A stretch of 64,000 nucleotides of DNA, from positions 62,001 through 126,000 of the forward strand of contig JAEZXR010000018.1 in assembly GCA_023419605.1 (NCBI GenBank). The letters are read 5' to 3'. The stretch is from Bacillota bacterium. GTDB taxonomy: Bacteria > Bacillota > Clostridia > Acetivibrionales > JAEZXR01. Positions 1 to 8,223 of this stretch are shown one piece after another; position 1 is the first letter of the stretch; each line of letters starts with the position of its first letter. The notes below the pieces were generated by a model that was given only the letters and a program-made list of their open reading frames with translations, was not told the origin of the DNA and did no database searches. Position numbers and translations under genes: made by a program.

Positions 1-651
1 GAGGCCCTGCAAAGCAGTGAACGCAACAAAAAGCGCAATGCCATCATTTCCGCCATCAATAACTCCTTTTTCCAGGGGATCATGCCGCCTTCCTGGTATA
101 CCGACATCGATGCCTGGTTTGATAAATACAAGTTCGAAGAGGATGTGATGTATGCCCTCTTCCAGCACTGTTATGACCATAAGGGACTGGCCAAAGGATA
201 TATCGCAAAAGTTGCAGACAGCTGGCACAGCAAAAGTATAGTAAATTCCTTTGATCTGGACAGATATTTTGTAGAATACCAGAAACTAAAGGATATAAAG
301 CTGAACATCACTAAAAAGTTGAAGTTTAACAGAATGCTTACGGAGTATGAGCAGGATTACATAGAAAAGTGGGTTTTGGAATACGGGTATGATTTTGAAA
401 TCATCGAACTGGCTTTAAAAAGGACTACTACCCGGACCAACCCAAGCTTTGAGTATATCCATAACATTGTGACGGATTGGTATAAGAACGGGCTTAAAAC
501 CATGGAAGAGATCATTACCTATATGAACACCAAGAAGCAGGCGGCGGCTAAGAAGCCAAAAGCCAAGGAGTCTGCCGTTCCTCAGCACAGCAACTTTAAG
601 CAGCGGGACTATGATGACGAGTTTTATGACAGCCTCTATGAAAATGCGTAA
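1..651 (+). CDS. DnaD-domain replication protein, 3' part only
   Basis: The reading frame is open from the first base, so the gene starts outside the window and only about its last 216 codons are visible. The visible part has the helical make-up of the DnaD/DnaB C-terminal (DnaB_2) domain, including a YEQDYIEKW-type segment and a YIHNIVTDWYKNGLKT stretch close to the family's conserved Y-x-x-x-I-x-x-x-W-x-x-x-G signature. A lysine/alanine-rich linker and an acidic tail follow. In low-GC Gram-positives this family takes part in primosome assembly and loading of the replicative helicase, acting with a DnaC/DnaI-type ATPase. Such an ATPase gene follows immediately downstream, which supports the call. 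The N-terminal winged-helix domain cannot be checked here. Confidence 0.8.
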   Translation, partial: EALQSSERNKKRNAIISAINNSFFQGIMPPSWYTDIDAWFDKYKFEEDVMYALFQHCYDHKGLAKGYIAKVADSWHSKSIVNSFDLDRYFVEYQKLKDIKLNITKKLKFNRMLTEYEQDYIEKWVLEYGYDFEIIELALKRTTTRTNPSFEYIHNIVTDWYKNGLKTMEEIITYMNTKKQAAAKKPKAKESAVPQHSNFKQRDYDDEFYDSLYENA

Positions 652-773
652 AACCAACCTATTACATAGAAATAAGTTTCTTGAAACGAAGGGCATGGAC
701 GAACCTTTTGCTACATCCTGACGGGATTCGCAAAAAGTCCGGGCAGTTTGTTTCAAACGACAAGGGTGATCGT

Positions 774-1808
774 ATGAGTGCAAGTATACATAACCTTATA
801 AAAACTGAATATGACAAGCGGCAGAAAGCGGCCTATGACAGCCTGGAGGAAAAGAAATCCGAGGTGTATGCCAAATTCCCCAGGATACAGGACATTGACG
901 AGGAAATCAAGCTGAACGGAATCCACTATAATAAGATGATCCTTAAAGGTATGATTTCGACAGAAGATGCCTCGACCCGCCTCCTGGGCCGAATTGATGA
1001 GCTCAGAGCGGAAAAGCTTGCCTTGCTTATGGAAGGCGGCTATCCGGTCAATTATCTGGAAATCAGCTATCAGTGCAGCCATTGCAGGGATACGGGATAT
1101 ATCGAGGGTACCAGCGGAGCGGAAAAATGCGTGTGCTACAAACAGCAGCTTATCAGCCATCTGTACAGCGAATCCAACCTGAAGCTGGTGGAAAATGAGA
1201 ATTTCTCCACCTTCAATGAGACCTTCTACCCGGATGCTGTCAATGAAGCCAAATACGGTATAAAAATTTCACCCCGGCAGAATATTCTGAGTATCCGGGA
1301 ACGCTGCACCCGATTTATTGAAAACTTTGCAAATTCGGAAGAAAAAAACCTGTTTTTGAGTGGTCCCACGGGGGTAGGGAAAACCTTTCTATCGAATTGC
1401 ATCGCTATGGAGCTGATCAACGGGGGAAGGACCGTATTGTACCAAACAGCACCAACCTTGTTCAATATTGTGAATGAACACAAGATGAAAGCCTTTACCG
1501 AAGAAGGATACATGGATACCCGGTACCGGAACATATTGGAGGTAGAACTGCTGATCATTGATGACCTGGGGACTGAGCCTCCCAGTGCTTCCCGGTTCGC
1601 AGAGTTCCTAACCATACTGAATACCCGGCAGCTTAACAATCTTACAAGGCCCTGCAAAACCATTATTTCAACCAACATCGAGGCACGGCAGTTATATGAG
1701 TATTATTCGGAAAGAGTTGCGTCCCGGATTATTGGGGGCTTTGATATGTTCCGGCTGGCAGGAGAGGATATCCGCAGGCTGAAAAAAGTAAAGGAAAGTA
1801 CTAAATAA
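774..1808 (+). CDS. DnaC/DnaI-type helicase loader ATPase
   Basis: This AAA+ ATPase is of the DnaC/IstB-like class and probably loads the replicative helicase during primosome assembly. The N-terminal half is helical. It is followed by a cysteine motif (CSHCRDTGY, then CVC about 12 residues on) typical of the zinc-binding region of clostridial DnaC-like loaders. The ATPase core has Walker A GPTGVGKT, Walker B LLIIDDLGTE and a sensor ISTN. An upstream in-frame ATG exists at 681, but the ATG at 774 has a suitable AAGGGTG ribosome site five bases before it and starts where the conserved helical part begins, so it is preferred. The gene follows the DnaD-domain gene on the same strand and ends at a strong hairpin. 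Confidence 0.85.
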   Translation: MSASIHNLIKTEYDKRQKAAYDSLEEKKSEVYAKFPRIQDIDEEIKLNGIHYNKMILKGMISTEDASTRLLGRIDELRAEKLALLMEGGYPVNYLEISYQCSHCRDTGYIEGTSGAEKCVCYKQQLISHLYSESNLKLVENENFSTFNETFYPDAVNEAKYGIKISPRQNILSIRERCTRFIENFANSEEKNLFLSGPTGVGKTFLSNCIAMELINGGRTVLYQTAPTLFNIVNEHKMKAFTEEGYMDTRYRNILEVELLIIDDLGTEPPSASRFAEFLTILNTRQLNNLTRPCKTIISTNIEARQLYEYYSERVASRIIGGFDMFRLAGEDIRRLKKVKESTK

Positions 1809-1820
1809 ACACTGGATAAG

Positions 1821-1850
1821 GAACCTGGTGGCAATGCCACCAGGTTCTTT
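1821..1850. terminator. Bidirectional terminator between convergent genes
   Basis: A perfect 12-bp stem with a 3-base loop (1821-1847) is followed by TTT. It lies between the stop of the DnaC-like gene and the stop of the convergent CPBP protease gene, so it can serve both. Confidence 0.75.
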
Positions 1851-2889
1851 ATCTGATACCTATGAATCTGAGTACCATATCAAGGGCTTCATTCCTTATT
1901 CCCAGTAAACCGAAGCCCTGGGCAACATAGATGGTCCCAATCAGAAGGAATGGCGGCAAAAGCCAGACCATACCTTTTAAATCTACTTTTTCCGCAGGTT
2001 CCCGTACCCGTTCTACCTTCTGCTCCGTATTTTTGATTAAAGCAATCATCAGCCCTACCAGAAAGGCAGCACAGGCAAGGAATATAGTCCCCCAGACGAT
2101 GATGACTGCCACCATCTGCATGGTGGGCATTTCAAACAAAGACGATATATCCGTCGGAGAGGCTCCGGACTGGCCGGGATTCAGTCCGGAAGACTGCATC
2201 GTGTTCATTAGCTTGCTTGCAGCATAGGAGATCAGTACTGCCAGGGAATTATTGCAAAAATGGGCAAACATTCCTGCGAACAGGGAATTTGTCCTGTATA
2301 CAATAAATCCGATTAAACCACCCAGTAAAAAGGTTCCCAAAAGCTTCTGAAAGTCCACATGCATCAGCCCGAAGAGGAAGGAAGTAATAAGGATGGCTTT
2401 GACGACGCCCAATCGCTCAAATCCCCTTTGAACCACACCACGAAACAGAACTTCCTCACAGATTCCGGCAGACCCACCGATCACCAATATATTAATGAAC
2501 AGACCCAGGCCATTTGTTGCAACCGGAATCTGCTGTATTAAAACCTTTCCGAAAATCTGTTTGATGATGGAGAGATTTACAAGATTCAATATGCTGATGA
2601 TGGGAATACAGAACAGCATGATGCAAAATATGATAAACAGGTTAAGAAGCCCTACCCGATGAATCCGTAAGGTATTCCGGATGTCGTAGCGGTAGAGGAA
2701 AAGCATCCCTAAGGCCGGAGCCATTACCAGAAGGAATTCCGTAACCAGTACCCCCGAGTAAAATTCCCGGTGCTGCACTCTGGAACCAATCACCAGAAAC
2801 AGCAAGATGGTAATAAAGTAGAGAAGGGACACCTGACGTATCGTCGGCCTGTGACTCCTGAAAGATTCCCCCTGCGAATTTTCCAACAT
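1849..2889 (-). CDS. CPBP (CAAX/Abi) family intramembrane metalloprotease
   Basis: This is a polytopic membrane protein of about 346 residues. It carries the CPBP family motifs: EEVLFRG (the EExxxR motif), a downstream FGLMHVD histidine motif, and HFCNN near the end of the core. These residues bind the metal and form the active site in the family, which includes CAAX-type proteases and bacteriocin self-immunity proteins. Its substrate here is unknown. A long proline/serine-rich insert separates two late membrane segments. The start is placed at the ATG at 2889 because a GGAGG site lies eight bases upstream; the earlier in-frame ATG at 2904 overlaps that ribosome site. It is transcribed alone, between two terminators. 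Confidence 0.8.
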   Translation of the reverse strand: MLENSQGESFRSHRPTIRQVSLLYFITILLFLVIGSRVQHREFYSGVLVTEFLLVMAPALGMLFLYRYDIRNTLRIHRVGLLNLFIIFCIMLFCIPIISILNLVNLSIIKQIFGKVLIQQIPVATNGLGLFINILVIGGSAGICEEVLFRGVVQRGFERLGVVKAILITSFLFGLMHVDFQKLLGTFLLGGLIGFIVYRTNSLFAGMFAHFCNNSLAVLISYAASKLMNTMQSSGLNPGQSGASPTDISSLFEMPTMQMVAVIIVWGTIFLACAAFLVGLMIALIKNTEQKVERVREPAEKVDLKGMVWLLPPFLLIGTIYVAQGFGLLGIRNEALDMVLRFIGIR

Positions 2890-2984
2890 ATAAAAAACCT
2901 CCATGCTTCTGCCGTATAAAGAATCATACCTTATACTATGTTTTCCGATATTAAACTATTCTAACACGTATTCGGCTCCATTAA

Positions 2985-3031
2985 AAGTGAAAAATTACAG
3001 CCCCTGAGCAAAGGCTCATGGACTGTAATTT
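2985..3031 (-). terminator. Terminator of the SLH-deacetylase gene
   Basis: A 9-bp outer stem (2992-3000 with 3023-3031) encloses a TGAGC/GCTCA inner stem. On the minus strand it is followed by a TTTTTCACTTTT tract. It begins five bases after the stop codon at 3036. Confidence 0.75.
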
Positions 3032-3035
3032 ACGC

Positions 3036-4544
3036 TTATTTATCAAAGTCCGGATATACTTTTCTGAGAATGGCCGAAAGATCCCTTCCCGGGTTCATGT
3101 AATACCTTCCCAACTCGAAAGGCTTGCTTTCCTGCGTAACATTTCCCTCCTTTGTAGTAAAGGCCAGCTTAAAACCGGCTTCCTGCAAAATGGCAATGGT
3201 TTTTGCATTATATTGTCCATAAGGATAGGCAAAATAGTCCAGCCCCAGTAACTCCTTGCTGCGCTTAATATCCTGCCTTACCTCACTCTCAGGCTTAGTT
3301 ACCAGAAATCCCATTCCCTTATCCTGATTGTGCATTGCATGGGTATGGCTTGCATAATCAAATACATCCACGCTCTTGTTGATCTCCTCCCAGCTAATAA
3401 AGTTTAACTGATCCGGGTTGAACTTCTGCGGGGTCTCACGGATTGCTGAAGTGACCACGAAAAGCGTCGCTTTGAACCCATATCTTTTCAATATGGGATA
3501 GGCATAGAGATAGTTGCTCAGGTAACCGTCGTCGAAAGTAATCAGCATACTTTTATCGGGGAGGTTGATTTCCTTTTTTAGAAACTTCTCCATTTCATAA
3601 GGGGTCATGGTATAGAATCCTTTTTCATACAGCAGTCTCATCTGGCTCTCGAATTCTTCCAGGGAGATGACAGAGTAGTTATTCTTAAAGTTTTTATTCT
3701 CCTCTTTTCGTAAGATATGATGATACATGAGTACCGGTATTTCCTTTGCAGCAGGACCTACCTCCTGCTGGATAATGGGGCTTAGGGGTTTATTGTCTTC
3801 CTGCTGGGATGCCTGATTCAGAACTTTTGCTTTCCCGCTGTTTAGGGGATTCCTTCGATAATCCAGCACTCGTGCTATAACTGCACAGGCCTCTCCCCGG
3901 GTTGCGGCCTGGTTGGGCCTAAATACGACCTGCCCGCTGTTGGTCATAAACCCACGCATCAAGCATTCGTTAAATACGGTTTCAACCCAGTTCAGATCGG
4001 CAGCGCAAACATCCGCCAGAATCGCTCCTTCTCTCTTTTTCTGTGAGAGCTTCAGCAGGTTGTAGACCATCTTCGCCATGGTTGTGCGGCTAATGACGGC
4101 TTCATAGTTATAACTCTCCCGTTTCGCGATTACACCAAGCTCTTCCGCCCTCTTTGCATAGCTTTCGTACCAGTCGGTTTCTTCCTGTATTTCCACCTTC
4201 TCACCGACGGACACAAGAAGCAGCTTCAAAAATTCGCCTACGGTAATTTTTTTGCCCGGTCTAAACGTCCCGTCTTCATAGCCGCTGACCAGTCCCTGCT
4301 TTGTCAGCCACTCAATATCCGAAGCATACCAGTCCCCGGACCTGAGATCGGAAAAGCCGACTTTTTTTGCCGCATTTCGGTGTTTCAACACCTCGGGCTC
4401 CTGTACATCATTCATGCTTCTGCTCATCCGAGCAGAAATCTTTTGATCGTAAAGACTGCTCCCCAGGCCAGCCTGGGAAACCAAAAATGCCAACCCTATC
4501 GAGAGGGCCAGCAGACCTGCTTTTTTCATTTTCAACATTAGCAT
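3036..4544 (-). CDS. SLH-anchored polysaccharide deacetylase
   Basis: This secreted cell-wall protein of 502 residues has an N-terminal signal sequence followed by SLH-type repeats at about residues 60-230. The first reads FSDLRSGDWYASDIEWL...GYEDGTFRPGK. SLH repeats bind pyruvylated secondary cell-wall polymer. The C-terminal half (about 270-502) is a NodB/carbohydrate-esterase-4 domain. It has motif 1 LITFDDGY, motif 2 SHTHAMH with its metal-binding histidines, and motif 3 FAYPYGQYN. The enzyme probably removes N-acetyl groups from a wall glycan such as peptidoglycan. The ATG at 4544 has a GGGGAT site seven bases before it. A 10-bp inverted repeat lies in its leader. It stands alone between terminators. 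Confidence 0.88.
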   Translation of the reverse strand: MLMLKMKKAGLLALSIGLAFLVSQAGLGSSLYDQKISARMSRSMNDVQEPEVLKHRNAAKKVGFSDLRSGDWYASDIEWLTKQGLVSGYEDGTFRPGKKITVGEFLKLLLVSVGEKVEIQEETDWYESYAKRAEELGVIAKRESYNYEAVISRTTMAKMVYNLLKLSQKKREGAILADVCAADLNWVETVFNECLMRGFMTNSGQVVFRPNQAATRGEACAVIARVLDYRRNPLNSGKAKVLNQASQQEDNKPLSPIIQQEVGPAAKEIPVLMYHHILRKEENKNFKNNYSVISLEEFESQMRLLYEKGFYTMTPYEMEKFLKKEINLPDKSMLITFDDGYLSNYLYAYPILKRYGFKATLFVVTSAIRETPQKFNPDQLNFISWEEINKSVDVFDYASHTHAMHNQDKGMGFLVTKPESEVRQDIKRSKELLGLDYFAYPYGQYNAKTIAILQEAGFKLAFTTKEGNVTQESKPFELGRYYMNPGRDLSAILRKVYPDFDK

Positions 4545-4662
4545 CGTAATATCCCCATGATATTGCTCTCTGTTTTATTATATTTAGGAAAAACCCGTTC
4601 ATTGATGATAGGGGTGCAAAAAGTTTTAAAAAGGTTTTTTGCCATTCAAATCAAATAAAATC

Positions 4663-4709
4663 ATGATGCTTTCCTTGTAACATGTAGGTTATGTAAATTA
4701 AAGCATCAT
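4663..4709 (-). repeat. Inverted repeat upstream of the SLH-deacetylase gene
   Basis: ATGATGCTTT at 4663-4672 is the perfect reverse complement of AAAGCATCAT at 4700-4709, with a 27-base spacer. It could be an operator or a leader hairpin. No function is known. Confidence 0.45.
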
Positions 4710-4748
4710 TAATTAAATAACGATCAAATCACTTCTTCAAAATGCAGC

Positions 4749-4780
4749 AAAAAAGCCGAGCATTTTCGCCCGGCCTTTTT
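4749..4780 (-). terminator. Terminator after ypeB
   Basis: A GC-rich 7-bp stem (4755-4761 with 4768-4774, one G-U pair) is followed on the minus strand by six T. It lies just past the ypeB stop codon. Confidence 0.8.
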
Positions 4781-4790
4781 CCCGTTCCAC

Positions 4791-6182
4791 TTACATAGTC
4801 AATATTCCATTGGGTGTATCAATAATCATAAGTACCCGCTCTTCTTTGCCTGTTTCCGCATTGATATAAACGAGAAAATCCCTGTCGTTCATTTTCCCTT
4901 TAAACTCATAGGTAAAAATCTCTGTTTTGTAATTGGTCGGTATCATCGCCATTCCCGTACTAAGTACCTGCATTTTAGGGTTTATAACGGCCCTGGCCTG
5001 CTGCTCCGTAACCTTTGCTTTCGGAATCTTCCGCTGTACATGGGACGATAGGTAGCTCTTCGCCTCAAAACCTACGATCTCACCGTTATCCAGCGCAACC
5101 TTTACCTTGATAAGATCCGGATATATTACGACATTATCCTGCTTGTATGCGTAATTGATTACCGCCGTATTATCCTCCTTCAGATAATACGTATCCGCCA
5201 TCCCTTTGTAGCCCCTGGATTCAAGAAAATCTCTTCCTACCTGCTTTGCCTGATCCATGTTAAGATTTTCCTGCGTCACTGCCCGGTTATTCAGCATCAT
5301 AAAGGTACTGCCGCCTTTTTGAGCTACATCGATGGTTGCAAACTGTGAATCTGGAGCACCCTTGAATGTTACCTTGTAGCTGTAGGTATTTATGGGGCCT
5401 GAATCATTTCTTCCATTGTCCGAAACCTGGTTTACCTTATCTGCACCAAAAAAGTCCACAACCTTTTGCTTGGCCTGCTCCGTATTTAATTGATCTCCGG
5501 TTACTCCCCGGGGCTCCACAGTAACCATATGATCGGAAAAAGGCCCGTCATAGATGAGCGTGGGATAATCCTGAAAGGTCTTGTCGATATTCTCTACCTG
5601 CTTCATATTCACATTCTGCGAGGTTTTATTAAATAAAGGAGTTCCTTTATTGGCCAGTTTCTCCCACTGCATCCTCCCACTGGTAAGCTGCGTCTGCAAG
5701 TCATTTAAGCTGTCTCTGAGAGTAACGGCAAAGCCGTGAAGCTGTTCGATGGTCCCATACTGCTCATTGGACATCCGCTTTCCCTCCAGGTTCTGGTTAT
5801 TCAGCGCATAGGCCAAATCTCCCACCTGTGTCAGAAATTTTGAGGTATTGGCCAGTGTATGCTGTGAAATGGGCAGCTGCCCTAAATTCTCCTGCGCCAT
5901 ATTCGCCTGTCTCCATGCTTCCTGCAGTATGGCTGCGGTTCTGTCGGTGGTGGAGGTAATCATCGATTTCATGAGCAGGGTTTCGATATTGTTTACATAC
6001 CCTGCCATATCAAAGAAGGCCCTGTTGTACTGATTATCCAGTTCCTGCCTCAGGTTTGCAGCATGCTTGTACTGAAGGATTCCCCATATACCCACGGCTG
6101 CAACAACCACGATAACAATACTGTACATTCTCCTGTCCGAAAGTCTTCTTTTAAAATCCAGTAATTTTTCTCTTATACCCAA
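4791..6182 (-). CDS. ypeB: Spore germination protein YpeB
   Basis: YpeB partners the cortex-lytic enzyme SleB. In Bacillus each protein needs the other for stability in the dormant spore. The 463-residue sequence has one N-terminal membrane anchor (about residues 20-37), a helical N-terminal region rich in Asn and Gln, and a C-terminal region with repeated PepSY/YpeB-like modules. One module reads MDQAKQVGRDFLESRGY and another TEQQARAVINPKMQ. The length is close to that of Bacillus YpeB. The gene lies 15 bases downstream of sleB, the usual sleB-ypeB pairing, and ends at a terminator. Expression in the forespore is expected from Bacillus, but I could not identify a convincing sigma-G promoter upstream. 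Confidence 0.92.
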   Translation of the reverse strand: MGIREKLLDFKRRLSDRRMYSIVIVVVAAVGIWGILQYKHAANLRQELDNQYNRAFFDMAGYVNNIETLLMKSMITSTTDRTAAILQEAWRQANMAQENLGQLPISQHTLANTSKFLTQVGDLAYALNNQNLEGKRMSNEQYGTIEQLHGFAVTLRDSLNDLQTQLTSGRMQWEKLANKGTPLFNKTSQNVNMKQVENIDKTFQDYPTLIYDGPFSDHMVTVEPRGVTGDQLNTEQAKQKVVDFFGADKVNQVSDNGRNDSGPINTYSYKVTFKGAPDSQFATIDVAQKGGSTFMMLNNRAVTQENLNMDQAKQVGRDFLESRGYKGMADTYYLKEDNTAVINYAYKQDNVVIYPDLIKVKVALDNGEIVGFEAKSYLSSHVQRKIPKAKVTEQQARAVINPKMQVLSTGMAMIPTNYKTEIFTYEFKGKMNDRDFLVYINAETGKEERVLMIIDTPNGILTM

Positions 6183-6197
6183 TGTAACACCCTCTTC

Positions 6198-6914
6198 CTA
6201 TATTCCGAAATAATGCTTTCCTATTCTTGCCTTGACCTGCCTGCTCCATATCCAACTACTGGTCGCCGTGGCGGGATTCCAATAGTATAGACATCCGTAG
6301 GTTGGGTCCCATCCGTTCATGGCATCCCTTGCAGCTTTTACTACGGAGGAACTTGGATCAATAGGTACGTTGATCTGCCCGTCGTCTACAGCAGTAAATG
6401 CCCCCGGCTGGTATATGACTCCGGCAACGGTTTTGGGAAATCTGGAGTCTCTTGTCCTGTTTAAGATAACAGCTCCCACCGCGACCTGCCCTTCATAGGG
6501 TTCGCCTCTGGCCTCTCCATTAATCGCCCTTGCCAGCAGTTGTTCCTCACTGATACCATTTCCCTGTGCGAAGGCTTCATTTTTGTAAAAGAATTTTGAC
6601 ATCCCTGCCGCCATAAGCGTGTCCCTGGAGGCAATGCCGTCCGGGCCGATCCCCCAGCTTCTTTGAAAATCCTTTACAGCCATGAAGGTATCCAGTCCGT
6701 AACTTCCATCTACTGCACCTTCATAGTAGCCCCAATTCTTCAACCTTTGCTGCAGCTCTTTCACCTCATTCCCCGCACTACCCGGGTGCAGGGCGGGAGA
6801 TGACCCGGTACCCACCACCTGTCCGCCGCTTATTGCTGTTATGATCCAGGTAAATAAGAAAATAAATATTGCAATTCTTTTTGCAGCTTTCAAACCTTTT
6901 TTACCTCCCTTCAA
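6198..6914 (-). CDS. sleB: Spore cortex-lytic enzyme SleB
   Basis: SleB is a lytic transglycosylase that degrades the spore cortex during germination. The 238-residue protein has an N-terminal signal sequence, a peptidoglycan-binding domain (about residues 45-105, GNEVKELQQRLKNWGYYEGAVDG, given here only as its start region), and a C-terminal Hydrolase_2 domain. That domain begins ISEEQLLARAINGEARGEP, with the catalytic glutamate, and includes GAVILNRTRDSRFP and NPATATSSWIW. These are the hallmark motifs of SleB/CwlJ. The ribosome site GGGAGG precedes the ATG. The gene is the first of a two-gene operon with ypeB, which strongly supports the identification. Confidence 0.93.
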   Translation of the reverse strand: MKGGKKGLKAAKRIAIFIFLFTWIITAISGGQVVGTGSSPALHPGSAGNEVKELQQRLKNWGYYEGAVDGSYGLDTFMAVKDFQRSWGIGPDGIASRDTLMAAGMSKFFYKNEAFAQGNGISEEQLLARAINGEARGEPYEGQVAVGAVILNRTRDSRFPKTVAGVIYQPGAFTAVDDGQINVPIDPSSSVVKAARDAMNGWDPTYGCLYYWNPATATSSWIWSRQVKARIGKHYFGI

Positions 6915-7052
6915 AACTTGCTGGAAAAAACATACGATTCGATACTATTTTTTGTTTTTTACAATAAAATATTCACAGATTTTGAAGTTTTATGTAAACT
7001 ATGTTTTTTATCCTTTTACCCACAGCATCCTATATCCGGTGTTTTTAACATA

Positions 7053-7091
7053 AAAAAGAGTAATGGCTTTATTCAAACCATTACTCTTTTT
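7053..7091 (-). terminator. Terminator after the SH3/NlpC-P60 gene
   Basis: A 13-bp stem (AAAAGAGTAATGG at 7054-7066 with its complement at 7078-7090) carries A and T tracts on both sides. It lies ten bases beyond the stop codon at 7102. Confidence 0.85.
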
Positions 7092-7101
7092 ATAGGCCTT
7101 A

Positions 7102-8070
7102 TTATTCAAATATCCTTCTGATTCCTACAATCCTTTTCTGGTAGTAGCTTTCACTCAAGGCGCTTACGGCCACCATGCCCTTTGATTTGTTTGCATGAAG
7201 AAATTTCTCGTCTCCCAATAAAATACCTACATGGGAAATATCCTTTTGACCCTCATTCGTGCTAAAAAAAATCAAATCTCCTGCCGCTGCCTCTTCCAGC
7301 TTTACTTCTCTACCTGCTTCACATTGCGCATTGACTTCCCTGGGCAGGTTCACTCCATTAATTTTTGCACAAATATAGGTAAGCCCTGAAGCATCTACGC
7401 CCCAACTGCTGATTCCCCCAAGCTGGTACGTTGCCCCGCGGAACTTGTCTGCTGTAGTAATAAAATCCAGTGCCTCTGTCTTTGGGATTTGATCAGCCGT
7501 CTCCAGTTCTATGGTTCCGCTTACATCAATCCAGCCTTTTTGGCCCTGAGGTAAAGCCACTTCGTAGCCTCCATCCCGTTTTCCCTGCGTATAGAATTCC
7601 GAACCCATAACCACATCCTTCGCGACGACATTATTCCCTGCACCCCAGCGAATGTTTTTCGTCTTAGCCGTTATTACGATCCTGTATTTATAATTGGAAG
7701 CCATAATACTGGTACAATCCCCATCCAGGTATTTTGACTTGATCCAGCCTGTGCTTCCATCCACAAGCTTCACTTTCGTCCAGTACTCCTTCTCCTCTAT
7801 GATTTTCAAGGGCTGGTTATAGAGGGCTTGGGAGATTCTCCGGGATTTGGTGTCTGCCTCTTCAAAAACATCGACCACCGTATCAATAACCACAGCCATA
7901 TTGTTATACTGGACTTCGGATTTTGCAGCGCCTCCGGGGCCTGTTTTAAAAACCTGCTGCGTCTTTTCTCCCGGCAAGTGTTTAAACAGAGTGCGCACCT
8001 CACCGCACCCTGACAGCAGCAGTTGGAATAGAATTATTAAAATAACACCAAGGATCGTTTTCTTTTTCAT
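7102..8070 (-). CDS. SH3/NlpC-P60 lipoprotein lacking the catalytic cysteine
   Basis: This is a predicted lipoprotein of 322 residues. The lipobox LLSGC puts the lipidated cysteine at residue 22. Two bacterial SH3-like domains follow (about 57-115 and 130-188), then an NlpC/P60 domain (about 200-320). Family members are cell-wall endopeptidases with a Cys-His-polar triad, and the cysteine lies in a GxDCSGL motif. Here the motif reads GVDASGL, with an alanine codon GCT at 7390-7392. The histidine of SHVGILLG is intact. The domain therefore probably binds wall peptide rather than cutting it. The start at 8070 is chosen because GGAGG lies seven bases upstream and the signal peptide begins there; an earlier in-frame start falls in a repeat. 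Confidence 0.85.
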   Translation of the reverse strand: MKKKTILGVILIILFQLLLSGCGEVRTLFKHLPGEKTQQVFKTGPGGAAKSEVQYNNMAVVIDTVVDVFEEADTKSRRISQALYNQPLKIIEEKEYWTKVKLVDGSTGWIKSKYLDGDCTSIMASNYKYRIVITAKTKNIRWGAGNNVVAKDVVMGSEFYTQGKRDGGYEVALPQGQKGWIDVSGTIELETADQIPKTEALDFITTADKFRGATYQLGGISSWGVDASGLTYICAKINGVNLPREVNAQCEAGREVKLEEAAAGDLIFFSTNEGQKDISHVGILLGDEKFLHANKSKGMVAVSALSESYYQKRIVGIRRIFE

Positions 8071-8115
8071 AGCAATTCCTCCGGGTCTATGAATAACTGG
8101 AAAATAGGTAAAGAC

Positions 8116-8195
8116 ATTCAACCCCACCCCGAGGGAGGGAATCTTTATTTCGCGGCTAAAGCCGCGAGCAGGTGAGCTATTGCCCCCCTGCACCC
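8116..8195. repeat. Dispersed intergenic repeat R1, copy 1
   Basis: This GC-rich intergenic segment contains a CGCGGC-TAAA-GCCGCG hairpin. It aligns with 12051-12136 over the CAACCCC start, the core CTAAAGCCGCGAGCAG (GTTAAAGCCGTGAGCAG in the second copy) and the closing CCCTGCACCC. It lies between the YhaN-like gene and the NlpC/P60 gene. Confidence 0.6.
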
Positions 8196-8223
8196 CCAGG
8201 CCAGTTCCGAAGCTGAAATCTCC

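Noticed and set aside
415..783. Minus-strand open frame of 122 codons across the DnaD/DnaC junction
   Set aside because: It is antisense to two well-supported genes, has no ribosome site and no family resemblance.
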